DNA of 8,809 nt, from contig JADLGT010000338.1 in NCBI GenBank assembly GCA_020849195.1, positions 1-8,809 on the forward strand. Reading direction: 5' to 3'. The position numbers and the translations under genes were made by a program. Of the stretch, positions 1 to 8,000 are shown in pieces. The DNA comes from Bacteroidia bacterium (lineage in GTDB: Bacteria; Bacteroidota; Bacteroidia; JABDFU01). Each line of letters starts with the position of its first letter. Position 1 is the stretch's first letter. Under the pieces are notes generated by a model. It had not been told where the DNA came from. It saw only the letters and a program-made list of their open reading frames with translations, and did not search any database.

Positions 1-465
1 TTCCGCCGGTAGCGTTAAGCATTATCCATTCTTTACAGCCACAGGTGCTGCAGTTGGCTGTGCCTTTGGAGAATTGCCCAAGCAAAGCAGGCGGTGCAGT
101 AATTGTTGTTGTTGAAACCGCCGTGCAGCCTTTGCTATCAATAACAGTTACTGTATAATTTCCGGCAGCAAGATTTGAGCCGGTTGGAGTGGTAATACCA
201 TTGTTCCAAACATAATTAAATGTTGGCGTTCCGCCCGCAGGTGTTGCAGTTACTGAGCCTGTAGAAGTGCCATTACACGTTATATTAGTAGATGTTGCAC
301 TTACTGTTACCGCCGGGTTTACCGTTACTACCGCTGTTGATGTGGAAGTGGCGCCTCCGGCATCGGTTACTTTAACTGTATAGGTTGTTGTAGTGGTTGG
401 GCAAGGATTTATGTTTTGTGTGGAAGCACTTGTGCTCCACGAGTAGGTGTAGGGCTGTGTTCCGC
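1..465 (-). repeat. Long direct repeat, copy 1 (3' end of gene A)
   Basis: This stretch aligns without gaps to 5170-5634 at a constant offset of 5169. By hand I counted about 47 mismatches in 465 bases, or about 90% identity, with a perfect 76-base run at 354-429. The copy extends beyond the left edge of the window. Only about a dozen of the roughly 155 aligned residues differ, so most differences are synonymous. Beyond 465 the two genes diverge abruptly. Confidence 0.92.
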
Positions 466-782
466 TTGCTGCGTTTGTTGTTAATGTTGGACATGGAACA
501 GCTCCGCTGCAAATCGTTACAGAATTTACATTTACAGTTAAACTTCCGCAAGCAGTTCCGGTGATAACAAACGTTGCTATGTATGGAACTATAACACAAG
601 CACTGTCTGTAACAGTAACAGAATAGTTGCCGGGACACAAACCGGTAATGGTATTTGTGGAGATTGAACTGCTCAACGTTTGACTGCCATTGCTCCACGT
701 GTAATTAAAATTGGGATTTGCACAGGCAATGTTTACTGTTGCGCTGCCGTTGCATGGAGAACAAGAGGTGCTATTAATTTGC
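1..782 (-). repeat. SprB-type C-terminal modules of protein A
   Basis: At least four modules follow the propeller. The first (about residues 813-872) begins INSTSCSPCNG and ends GNYSVTVTD. The second (about 900-955) has QPYTYSWS and TYTVKVTDAGG. The third (about 978-1035) begins ITCNGTSTGS and has GNYTVTVIDSKGC. The fourth begins NCSTCGCKEW and is cut by the window edge. The pattern C.G...G.....GG..PY.Y.WS......L..G.YTVTVTD..GC is that of SprB repeats, found in SprB and other large Bacteroidota surface proteins. Paired cysteines at the start and end of some modules suggest disulfides, which is an inference. Confidence 0.8.
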
Positions 783-3217
783 GATTGAGTAATTGTTGGA
801 ACAACCGGGCTAAATTTTACAATAAACCCATCATCCAATCCGCCAAAGGTATTATCGAAATAAGTGCTCCCTCCGGGGTTGGTCAACGGATAAGTCCCCG
901 TATTAATGCTTCCGCTTCCGGCGCACCATTCTCCAACCACAAATAAATTGCCGTTGTTGTCGAGCGCGATCGGTTCGCGAAAATCCGTTCCGTTACCTCC
1001 TAAATATGTTGCCCACAAAACAGCCCCACTATCACTAAATTTTATAATAAATGAATCCCCGTAACTACCAAGGGAGCCTCCATAGCTCGAATCGTAAAAA
1101 TTACCGCAGGAGGTTGTTCCAATTGTATAAATGTTGGAAGACATTGTATTTAAGCTTAGGTACAAATTACCGCAATCGTCTATTTCCAAGTGATGATATG
1201 AGTAGTAAGGGGTGTCTGTATTACTTCCTCCGTAAAAAGTAGCCCAGGTACATACTCCAAGACTTGTAAAACAAAGTATTACGGCATCCACACCGCCTGC
1301 ATTAGCTCCCTGATTATAGGCACCCGCCCGCGTTTGTGTGGCAAATGTAGCTGCGGTTGAGTTTGAATAACCGACAACATATACATTATCCGACGCATCA
1401 CACGCAATAGATGTGCCCCTGTCGTTTCCCGTACCTCCATAATAGGTGGACCATGTAAGCGATCCGGTATTTGTGAATCTTAGTATAAAAATATCTCCGT
1501 TGCCTGATCCACCGAAAGTATTGTCGAAATAGGCACTCCCCCAGGACTGTAGGGGGAATGTGAGTTCGGATGAAGTTGTATAACCGGTTACATAAATATT
1601 GCCAAATGAGTCGGTTGTAATTGCGTATGCTTGGTCGTAGTCGTCCCCTCCGTAATAAGTGGCCCAATTCAATACACCGGAGTTGGTAAACCTCAAAATA
1701 AACGCATCTTGAAATCCTCTACGTACTCCCTGATTATAGGCGCCTGCCTTTGACTGAAGTGGGAACGTAATGGCATCCGAATTTGTATATCCTACAACAT
1801 ATATGTTTCCCGAACCATCTAGGGTAATAGAATACGCTTCTTCATCCGATGCCCCTCCGTAATATGTCGCCCACAGGCGATTCCCTGCATTGTCGAATTT
1901 TAAAATAAACGCATCATAGTTGAATCCTCCAACGCTTTGGTAATACGCTCCTCCTCCAGGGTTGTAAGTGGGAAACCCTGAACGGGTATATCCTGTAATA
2001 TAGATTGCGCCGGCAGCATCGCACACAATTGAATGTCCTCGTCCCGGTCCGTAAAAAGTTGACCAAATAAGCGCTCCATTAGGGTCGAAACGCATAACAA
2101 ATATTCCCATATATCCTGCAGCCGAGTAAAAATAAGCTCCCCCCCATGCCTGCAACGGAAAAGTAATGCCGGAAACATTGTCTGTATAGCCGGTTACATA
2201 TACATTGTTATTCGCTTCGCAATCTACACTCATTGGCCCGTCGGCGCCTGTACCGCCGTAAAAGGTTGCCCAGGTTAATTGCGGATCGATAATTAACGTT
2301 TCGGCAGTGTTGTATTCTTTCAGATCAATAGATACCTCATAAGAAAATAGCTTTTCCTTTCCTTTCTTCCTGCAAAACGGTTGCCGGGTGGTTTCTTCCG
2401 GCGACAAAGTCCCTGCGCTTAGGTATAATGGATGAATATTTTTTTTAGTAACGTAATTAGAATTTATTACCGTTTTCTCCGCCCCCTGGTAACAAAGCAA
2501 ACGCTCTTCATTTAACACTCCCAATTCATTTTCGAAATGAATTTGATTTTCTTTAACTCCGAATTTTCCATTCCCTTCGTAAACAAGTTTTATTTGATTA
2601 GGGTCGGCCTGCGGATGTACTACAAAATCGTATTTTAAACCTCCGGAGGCTGATGTGTACAGCACCCAGTCAATACCCTTGTAAACTTCCTTAATGGTTA
2701 TTTTTGTAAAACTTTTTACATCAATGGCACCGTTTGGGCAATGCTGAAAATAATAAGATACGGCTCCCTGAGTAACTTCGCCTTCGGCAACAACATTTTC
2801 CTTTTCGATAGACGCATTTTTCAAGATCATATCGGTGCGGCTCCATTCATAATTTACCACATCGTCTTCTTTTTTTGCATCCGTTACTGATTCTCCTTTA
2901 TTTGTTTTTTTTTCTTCTTCTTCAAATTTTAAAAACTGATAGGTTAATCCGGTTGTAGTAACCCAAATGTTCATATTATGTGTTTCGGCCTTGAATAAGA
3001 CGAATGTTGCAGGCTTGCCTTCACCCAATGTAAATTGTCCTTTGTTTTCGCTGAAACCGATCGGTTTTTGACTCTTCATCCAACTTTTTACGTTGGCTTC
3101 AATCTCCGGATTTGTTTTGTTTTTTGCGTAGCTCTGAGAGAAAAAAAACAATGAAGCCAGCAGCAAAAAGCACCAGCTACTATATTGCTCGGTTTTAATT
3201 TTTATTCGCTCCATCAT
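1..3217 (-). CDS. Large secreted SBBP beta-propeller / SprB-repeat protein A (3' end cut by window edge)
   Basis: I translated this frame by hand from 3217 down to 1: 1072 codons, no stop and no frameshift, with the stop lying outside the window. Residues 1-31 look like a signal peptide: a short basic start (MMERIKIK), a hydrophobic core (WCFLLLASLFFF) and a likely cut after SYA. Residues about 45-315 match the N-terminal domain usual before SBBP repeats (DUF7948-like): a GFSENKGQF motif, then KGIDWVLY, LKYDFVVHP and ADPNQIKLVYEG. Residues about 316-800 hold seven WATYYGG...GNIYVTGYT units, i.e. a probable seven-bladed propeller. From about 813 come SprB-type modules ending in GxYxVTVTD. By comparison with paralogue B only about 44 residues and the stop are missing. 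It is probably exported and surface-attached or released, perhaps for adhesion; no enzyme motif is visible and the ligand is unknown. The second ATG (3214) is an equally possible start. Confidence 0.9.
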   Translation of the reverse strand, partial: MMERIKIKTEQYSSWCFLLLASLFFFSQSYAKNKTNPEIEANVKSWMKSQKPIGFSENKGQFTLGEGKPATFVLFKAETHNMNIWVTTTGLTYQFLKFEEEEKKTNKGESVTDAKKEDDVVNYEWSRTDMILKNASIEKENVVAEGEVTQGAVSYYFQHCPNGAIDVKSFTKITIKEVYKGIDWVLYTSASGGLKYDFVVHPQADPNQIKLVYEGNGKFGVKENQIHFENELGVLNEERLLCYQGAEKTVINSNYVTKKNIHPLYLSAGTLSPEETTRQPFCRKKGKEKLFSYEVSIDLKEYNTAETLIIDPQLTWATFYGGTGADGPMSVDCEANNNVYVTGYTDNVSGITFPLQAWGGAYFYSAAGYMGIFVMRFDPNGALIWSTFYGPGRGHSIVCDAAGAIYITGYTRSGFPTYNPGGGAYYQSVGGFNYDAFILKFDNAGNRLWATYYGGASDEEAYSITLDGSGNIYVVGYTNSDAITFPLQSKAGAYNQGVRRGFQDAFILRFTNSGVLNWATYYGGDDYDQAYAITTDSFGNIYVTGYTTSSELTFPLQSWGSAYFDNTFGGSGNGDIFILRFTNTGSLTWSTYYGGTGNDRGTSIACDASDNVYVVGYSNSTAATFATQTRAGAYNQGANAGGVDAVILCFTSLGVCTWATFYGGSNTDTPYYSYHHLEIDDCGNLYLSLNTMSSNIYTIGTTSCGNFYDSSYGGSLGSYGDSFIIKFSDSGAVLWATYLGGNGTDFREPIALDNNGNLFVVGEWCAGSGSINTGTYPLTNPGGSTYFDNTFGGLDDGFIVKFSPVVPTITQSQINSTSCSPCNGSATVNIACANPNFNYTWSNGSQTLSSSISTNTITGLCPGNYSVTVTDSACVIVPYIATFVITGTACGSLTVNVNSVTICSGAVPCPTLTTNAASGTQPYTYSWSTSASTQNINPCPTTTTTYTVKVTDAGGATSTSTAVVTVNPAVTVSATSTNITCNGTSTGSVTATPAGGTPTFNYVWNNGITTPTGSNLAAGNYTVTVIDSKGCTAVSTTTITAPPALLGQFSKGTANCSTCGCKEWIMLNATGG
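813..2275 (-). repeat. Seven SBBP repeats of protein A (propeller-coding region)
   Basis: Seven units of about 65-80 codons each open with W(A/S)T(F/Y)YGG and continue to a (C/L/T)D.xGNxYVxGYT core. The opening motifs in order are WATFYGGTGADG, WSTFYGPGRG, WATYYGGASDEE, WATYYGGDDYDQ, WSTYYGGTGNDR, WATFYGGSNTDT and WATYLGGNGTDF. Between units runs a segment of the type FPLQ..GAY...(G)DAFILRF. SBBP units fold as propeller blades in known families, so seven units fit one closed propeller. Blade 6 is unusual: its core is IDDCGNLY and it carries an added Cys-containing stretch. Blade boundaries are approximate. Confidence 0.85.
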
Positions 3218-3246
3218 AACTTATCTATTATTTTGGATTCATATCC

Positions 3247-3261
3247 TTATTACTGTAATAA
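3247..3261. promoter_or_regulatory. 15-bp palindrome, possible operator
   Basis: TTATTACTGTAATAA has perfect 7-bp arms (TTATTAC / GTAATAA) around one central base. It sits at the predicted transcription start of gene A, just downstream of that gene's candidate -7 box. That is a good place for a repressor site, but in DNA this rich in A and T such palindromes also arise by chance. Confidence 0.25.
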
Positions 3262-3266
3262 TACTG

Positions 3267-3274
3267 CAAATTTA
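3267..3274 (-). promoter_or_regulatory. Candidate -7 box (TAAATTTG) of gene A
   Basis: Read on the minus strand this is TAAATTTG, an exact fit to the Bacteroidota sigma factor -7 consensus TAnnTTTG. Transcription would start near 3260 and give a leader of about 43 bases before the ATG at 3217, which is a sensible length. I see no clear TTTG-type -33 element at the right spacing, and the AT-rich setting makes chance matches likely. Confidence 0.35.
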
Positions 3275-3280
3275 TTTTTG
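3273..3280 (+). promoter_or_regulatory. Candidate -7 box (TATTTTTG) for the TPR-like gene
   Basis: On the plus strand this reads TATTTTTG, an exact fit to TAnnTTTG, and it shares two bases with the minus-strand element at 3267-3274. It would give a long AT-rich leader of about 135 bases before the GTG at 3423. A weaker match (TAATTTTA, 3377-3384) lies closer to the gene and could be the real element. No good -33 box was found for either. Confidence 0.25.
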
Positions 3281-3422
3281 AATCAACAAAATATTAATCA
3301 TAAAATTTAATTCATATTATGTATATAAATAATCAAAAATAATATATATAATTAATTATCAATAATATATGATTAATAATTTTATTATTATTTTAGTTTA
3401 AAATATAAATCATATTTTAATT

Positions 3423-4979
3423 GTGAAACCGGTAAGCGACGATTTGTTCAGATTAATACAACTGCTTTCAATGGCCGAAAAGCGTTATTTCAAAGTCAAT
3501 GCCTTGGGCAGAATGAAGAGTAAAGACTACGTTGAGCTTTTTGATGCTATTCGGTTACAAAAAATTTACGATGAGGAAGCAATTAAAAAAAAATTTAAAG
3601 GAAAGAAGTTTGTCAAACAGTTGCCATCCATAAAGAACTATTTGTATAAAAATATTTTAAGATCGCTTCGCAGTTACCATTCGAGGACAACTATCGAGCA
3701 ACAATTAAACAATTTTTTGAGCGAAGCTTCTGTGCTTTATGAAAAAGGAATGGATGATAAAAGTCTTCAGCATTTGAAAAAGGCAAAAAAGGTCGCGTAT
3801 AAATATTATGAACAAAAGCGTCTTTTGCAGATAGTGGATCTGCAGATAAAAGTACTTCAATCCATGCAAAATTTCAACCAGTTGGAAAAAACAGTAGCAT
3901 CACTTTTACTGGAAGAGAAAAACCTAAATGAAATTTTGAAAACAGAAAACCACCGTAGCCAATTGAAGAATCAATTGATGATTTTAGTGAGAAGATACGG
4001 CGCACCCAAAAGCACAAAAGAAAGCGACGCTTACGACAGGGTAGTTCAGCAAGTACAGTTGATAGATAAAAGAACGGTTTCAACCCCGGCTAAACTTATT
4101 TACTTTGATATTTTTTCAACTTATTATTTTTTTGCACACCGCGATTACGCAAAGGCATTGGAATATCTTCAAAAAAAACTTGTGCTTTTTTCCTCAACAA
4201 ATTTTAAATATGCGGCTATCGAATTATACTTTAATACGCTTCATAATGTAATAATGATCCATCAAACCGTAGGCGACATAAAAAAAGCCATGAAACAGCT
4301 CGCTTCTTTTCATGAAGAATTATTGCAATGGAAAGAGAGGATTCCCTACAGGCTGTTTTTGAAATTGGAATATCAGGTGTATCGTTTAAGAGCCGGTCAG
4401 TACTCTGCTGCAGGAGATTTTGAAGATGCCATTAAAAGCATGAATAAGTTTGATGAAAAGGTTTTTCAAAAGCTTGAGTTGATCAATGCAATAGGTACAA
4501 ATGATGTACTTGTGTTTTATTATGAAAAGGCGCATTTGTATTTTATCGCGGGAGATTTTTCGAACTGCCTGAAGTACATCAACTCTTTTTTTAACAGAGC
4601 TTCCTTTTCCCTTGATTCAACCATTTTTCAGGCGATAAGTTTACTTTATTTAATTGCGCACTACGAACTTGGCAATACCGAGTTTATTGAAAACCGCATT
4701 CGTTCACATTTTTATTTTCTTAAAAAGAAAGATGAGTTGTTTGAGTATGAACGAATGTTGTTAAAATTTTTCAGAGAAGTAATAAAGTTTGGTCTAAAGG
4801 CGGATATAACATCCTGCTTTGTAAAACTCAAACAGAACATTCAGCTTATTCAAGGCAACCCGACAAAAACTGTTTTGCTCAATTATTTTGATATTTATTC
4901 ATGGATAGAATCTAAAATTGAGGACAGGGCGTTTGCCGAAGTGATAAGAGAGAAGGCGAAGAGAATTGTCGGTTCTTAG
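3423..4979 (+). CDS. TPR-like all-helical protein of unknown function (518 aa)
   Basis: I do not know a named function. The protein has no signal peptide or membrane segment, so it is probably cytoplasmic. Residues 8-24 (LFRLIQLLSMAEKRYFK), 34-43 (KDYVELFDAI) and 71-86 (KNYLYKNILRSLRSYH) form a basic, helical N-terminal region that I recall as conserved in a family of uncharacterised Bacteroidota proteins. The rest is paired helices of TPR-like character, e.g. around 240-256 (RDYAKALEYLQKK), 283-300 (GDIKKAMKQL), 325-348 (AAGDFEDAIKSM), 368-390 (AGDFSNCLKYI) and 406-435. I chose the GTG start because the first ATG (residue 17, position 3471) would cut the conserved LFRLIQLLSMAEKRYFK segment, and a stop lies in frame eight codons upstream of the GTG. 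Such folds usually mediate protein-protein contacts. The gene is divergent from A and convergent with B, so it shares no operon with either inside the window. Confidence 0.85.
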   Translation: MKPVSDDLFRLIQLLSMAEKRYFKVNALGRMKSKDYVELFDAIRLQKIYDEEAIKKKFKGKKFVKQLPSIKNYLYKNILRSLRSYHSRTTIEQQLNNFLSEASVLYEKGMDDKSLQHLKKAKKVAYKYYEQKRLLQIVDLQIKVLQSMQNFNQLEKTVASLLLEEKNLNEILKTENHRSQLKNQLMILVRRYGAPKSTKESDAYDRVVQQVQLIDKRTVSTPAKLIYFDIFSTYYFFAHRDYAKALEYLQKKLVLFSSTNFKYAAIELYFNTLHNVIMIHQTVGDIKKAMKQLASFHEELLQWKERIPYRLFLKLEYQVYRLRAGQYSAAGDFEDAIKSMNKFDEKVFQKLELINAIGTNDVLVFYYEKAHLYFIAGDFSNCLKYINSFFNRASFSLDSTIFQAISLLYLIAHYELGNTEFIENRIRSHFYFLKKKDELFEYERMLLKFFREVIKFGLKADITSCFVKLKQNIQLIQGNPTKTVLLNYFDIYSWIESKIEDRAFAEVIREKAKRIVGS

Positions 4980-5035
4980 TTGCCTGTAACGAGTGTTATT
5001 CCACAAACAATCGGCAACCGATAGCAGGCCACCTC
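4980..5035. other. Short convergent spacer with weak hairpin
   Basis: These 56 bases lie between the stop of the TPR-like gene and the stop of gene B. The only structure seen is a small hairpin at 5010-5022, ATCGG-CAA-CCGAT, a 5-bp stem with a 3-base loop. It lacks a following T-tract on either strand, so it is at best a weak bidirectional terminator. Confidence 0.35.
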
Positions 5036-8000
5036 TCACGGCGCATTAACCTTCACCGTTGTTTTACATCCATTATTATCAGTAACAATTACGTTATATG
5101 CGCCCGGGCATAAGGCATTTTTGTAGCGTTTATCGTAGCCATCGGGCCAGGTGTAAGCGTAGGGGCTTGTTCCGCCGGTAGCGTTAAGCATTATCCATTC
5201 TTTACAGCCACAGGTGCTGCAGTTGGCGGTTCCTTTGGTGTATTGCCCCAGCAGTGCGGGTGGCGCAGCAATTGTTGTTGTTGAAACCGCTGTGCAGCCT
5301 TTGCTGTCAATAACGGTAACTGTATAATTTCCGGCAGCGAGATTTGAATCGGTTGGAGTGGTAATGCCATTGTTCCAAACATAATTAAATGTTGGTGTTC
5401 CGCCAGCAGGTGTAGCAGTTACCGATCCTGTAGAAGTGCCGCTACACGTAATATTAGTTGATGTTGCGGTTACTGTTACTGCAGGGTTTACCGTTACCAC
5501 TGCTGTTGTAGTGGCTGTGTTTCCTCCGGCATCGGTTACTTTAACTGTATAGGTTGTTGTAGTGGTTGGGCAAGGATTTATGTTTTGTGTGGAAGCACCT
5601 GTGCTCCACGAGTAGGTGTAAGGACTGGTTCCGCCCGACCCCGTTGAGCTTACTGTTGAGCAACTGCCAGGACATACTGAGCTCCCTGTAGCGGCAACCG
5701 TAGGTCCGTTACAGTTTATTATTGTGATCGTTGACGATACTGTATTTGTACAGCTTCCGATTTTAACAACGTGTTCAATTGTGTAAGTCCATCCCGGTAA
5801 ATTAGGAACCACACCTGTATATGAAAAATTTTTAGTGTACCCATAAACAGGTATAGGGTTATTGGGTATCCAAATTTTCCATACATCATTGCCTGTTGTT
5901 CCGGTATTTATAAAGTCAAAGGTTGCTGTAGTGCCTGCACAAACACTTGTTGGTGATTGGGTAAATGACGCATCAGCTGTACCCGTATTTGTTATTGTAC
6001 TCGATTTAGTTGTGATACAGCCGAGTCCATCGGTTATACTTAATGTGTACGTACCGGCCCCAATGTAATTAAGTGACGGTACGGTTTGTCCGTTGCTCCA
6101 ATTGAATAGATAAGGAGGGATACCTCCGGAAACACTGGCAGAGAGCGAGCCTATAGAACAGTTAATATTTGTACCGGTGATATTAATTGTTGGTGGATTT
6201 ATTGCAACAGAAACTGAAGCGGATTTAGAGCATCCGTTAGCATCGGTTACAGTAACGCTATATGCACCTGTATTTAAGCCGGTGGCTGTTTGCGTAGTTT
6301 GTGCATTACTCCATGTATACAAATAGGGTGGAATTCCATTCGCCGCAGTTACCCCGGCTAATCCGGAATTACTTGAGCACGACCATTGGGCATTAGCGAC
6401 TATAGATATTGATGGCTGGTTAACAACAACATTTGCCATACTTTTGCATCCATTTCCATCGGTTACTACTAATGTATATGTGCCGGCTGCATTTATTGTT
6501 GGGGTAGCAGTGGTGCCACCACTTAAAATACCCGGGCCCTGCCATAAATATGTAACACCAGGAGTTGTTGATGAACCTGTTAGTTTTATACTTGTTGAAG
6601 CACAGGACATTGCTACGGGACTTATTGTACTTATGTTTGGAACAGCACCCCCGTTTGTAATGGTGAATGTTAAAATTTTAGAAGTTGGCTGACATGCCCC
6701 ATCAGTAACAGTAACCGTGTAAGTACCTGCGCATAATCCCTTAATTGTATCAGAATTAATAGTAGTGTTTAAAGTTGATTGCCCAGTGCTCCAAATATAA
6801 CTGTAAGGCGCATCTGCACAATCTACTTTAACCACGGCTATTCCATTGCAACTGCTGCAATTTGTGCTATTAATTTGTGACTGGGAAAAATTGGGGACAA
6901 CAGGAATGAATTTCATAATGTAAGCATCCTGATGCAGTTCAAGTTTTTCAACTCCTCCTATTTGCCCATTGTGTGAATTATCAAAATAAGCACCATTTCC
7001 GGGATTCATATATGGAAATATATCAGATTGTTCTTTGGGATTTGCCCCGGCAAAAGCAGGACCTGGTGTACAAGTATATGACATGTTGTGAAGCCTTCTG
7101 CTCACAAACAATCCACCTGTGTTGTCAATAGCAAATGCTCCCCCTGTAATTGTATTGTTCAGAAGAATGCCATTATTGTTAAATTTAAAAAGTGTGCCAA
7201 TTGAAAGAGTACAATCAAAATTACATCCTCCCTGAAAAACATATTGAAAATCGAAATTATTTCCACAATTTTGATTTCCTATTTTAGATGTGCGATTGTC
7301 ATAAGCAACATACAAATTACCGCAATTGTCAGGTTTAATGACTTTCGTAGGATAACCACTACCCGCATCAAAAAATGCAGAGCAATATGTTCCCCATGTA
7401 ATTACGCCTAAAGGATTAAACCGGATTAAGAATCCTGAAGGACTTCCAGCTCCACTGGAAATATAATACGCACTACCCCATGGCTGACATGGTAAATTGG
7501 TTGATAGCGCCTCGATGCCCATGTAAACATTTCCCTGCAAATCGCAAGCTACGCCTATACCAAAGTCATCATTTGTTCCACCACAATAAGTGGCCCAGGT
7601 AAGAACGCCTGTATTGTCGAATCGCAATAAAAAAGAAGTTTCAGCTATCGAGCTCTTTGAATTATTATTTGCCTGAAAGTAAGCGACACCCCATGGTTGA
7701 GTAGGGATATTTTTTGATTGTGTTGATCCTGTTACATAGACGTTTCCTGATGCATCGCAGTCAATATCAAAAGGACGCTCAACGTTTGTCCCCCCATATA
7801 ATGTTGCCCATGTAAGCGCCCCGGCACTATTAAATCGTAATAGTAAGCAGTCGAAATAACCACTCCCTGCATAATTGTAGGCACCTGGCCTTGGTGTAGT
7901 TGGGAAAGCTCCGGCGGCATAGCTTGAAGCGGTGCCTGTTATGTAAATATTATTTGCATTATCACAAGCGATAGCGCAGGCTTTTTGCACTCCTGTACTT

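Larger units (their letters stand above)
3218..3422. promoter_or_regulatory. AT-rich divergent intergenic spacer
   Basis: This 205-bp spacer separates gene A (minus) from the TPR-like gene (plus), so the promoters of both should lie here. It is strikingly AT-rich, especially 3281-3422, which is almost only A and T. It holds two overlapping TAnnTTTG elements on opposite strands (3267-3280), a 15-bp near-palindrome (3247-3261) and an 11-bp inverted repeat with its arms far apart (3292-3302 and 3368-3378). No GGAGG-like ribosome-binding site precedes either start, as is common in Bacteroidota. Confidence 0.6.

Noticed and set aside
1..465. The long direct repeat as an insertion sequence or other mobile element
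   Set aside because: Both copies are coding, in frame with their genes, with no terminal inverted repeats, target duplication or transposase.
372..2178. Small open frames on both strands inside gene A (e.g. 372-698, 680-946, 1051-1242, 1398-1667, 1900-2178)
   Set aside because: They overlap the continuous repeat-coding frame of gene A, show no domain-like sequence and are out-of-frame shadows.
1..3217. Gene A as a pseudogene, since no complete frame is found in this half of the window
   Set aside because: Hand translation from 3217 to 1 is continuous (1072 codons plus one base) and in frame; the stop is simply outside the window.
3874..4083. A 69-codon minus-strand frame inside the TPR-like gene
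   Set aside because: It is antisense to a well-supported helical protein, with no start signal or recognisable domain.
5010..5022. The 5-bp hairpin as a confident rho-independent terminator
   Set aside because: The stem is short and no T-tract follows on either strand.
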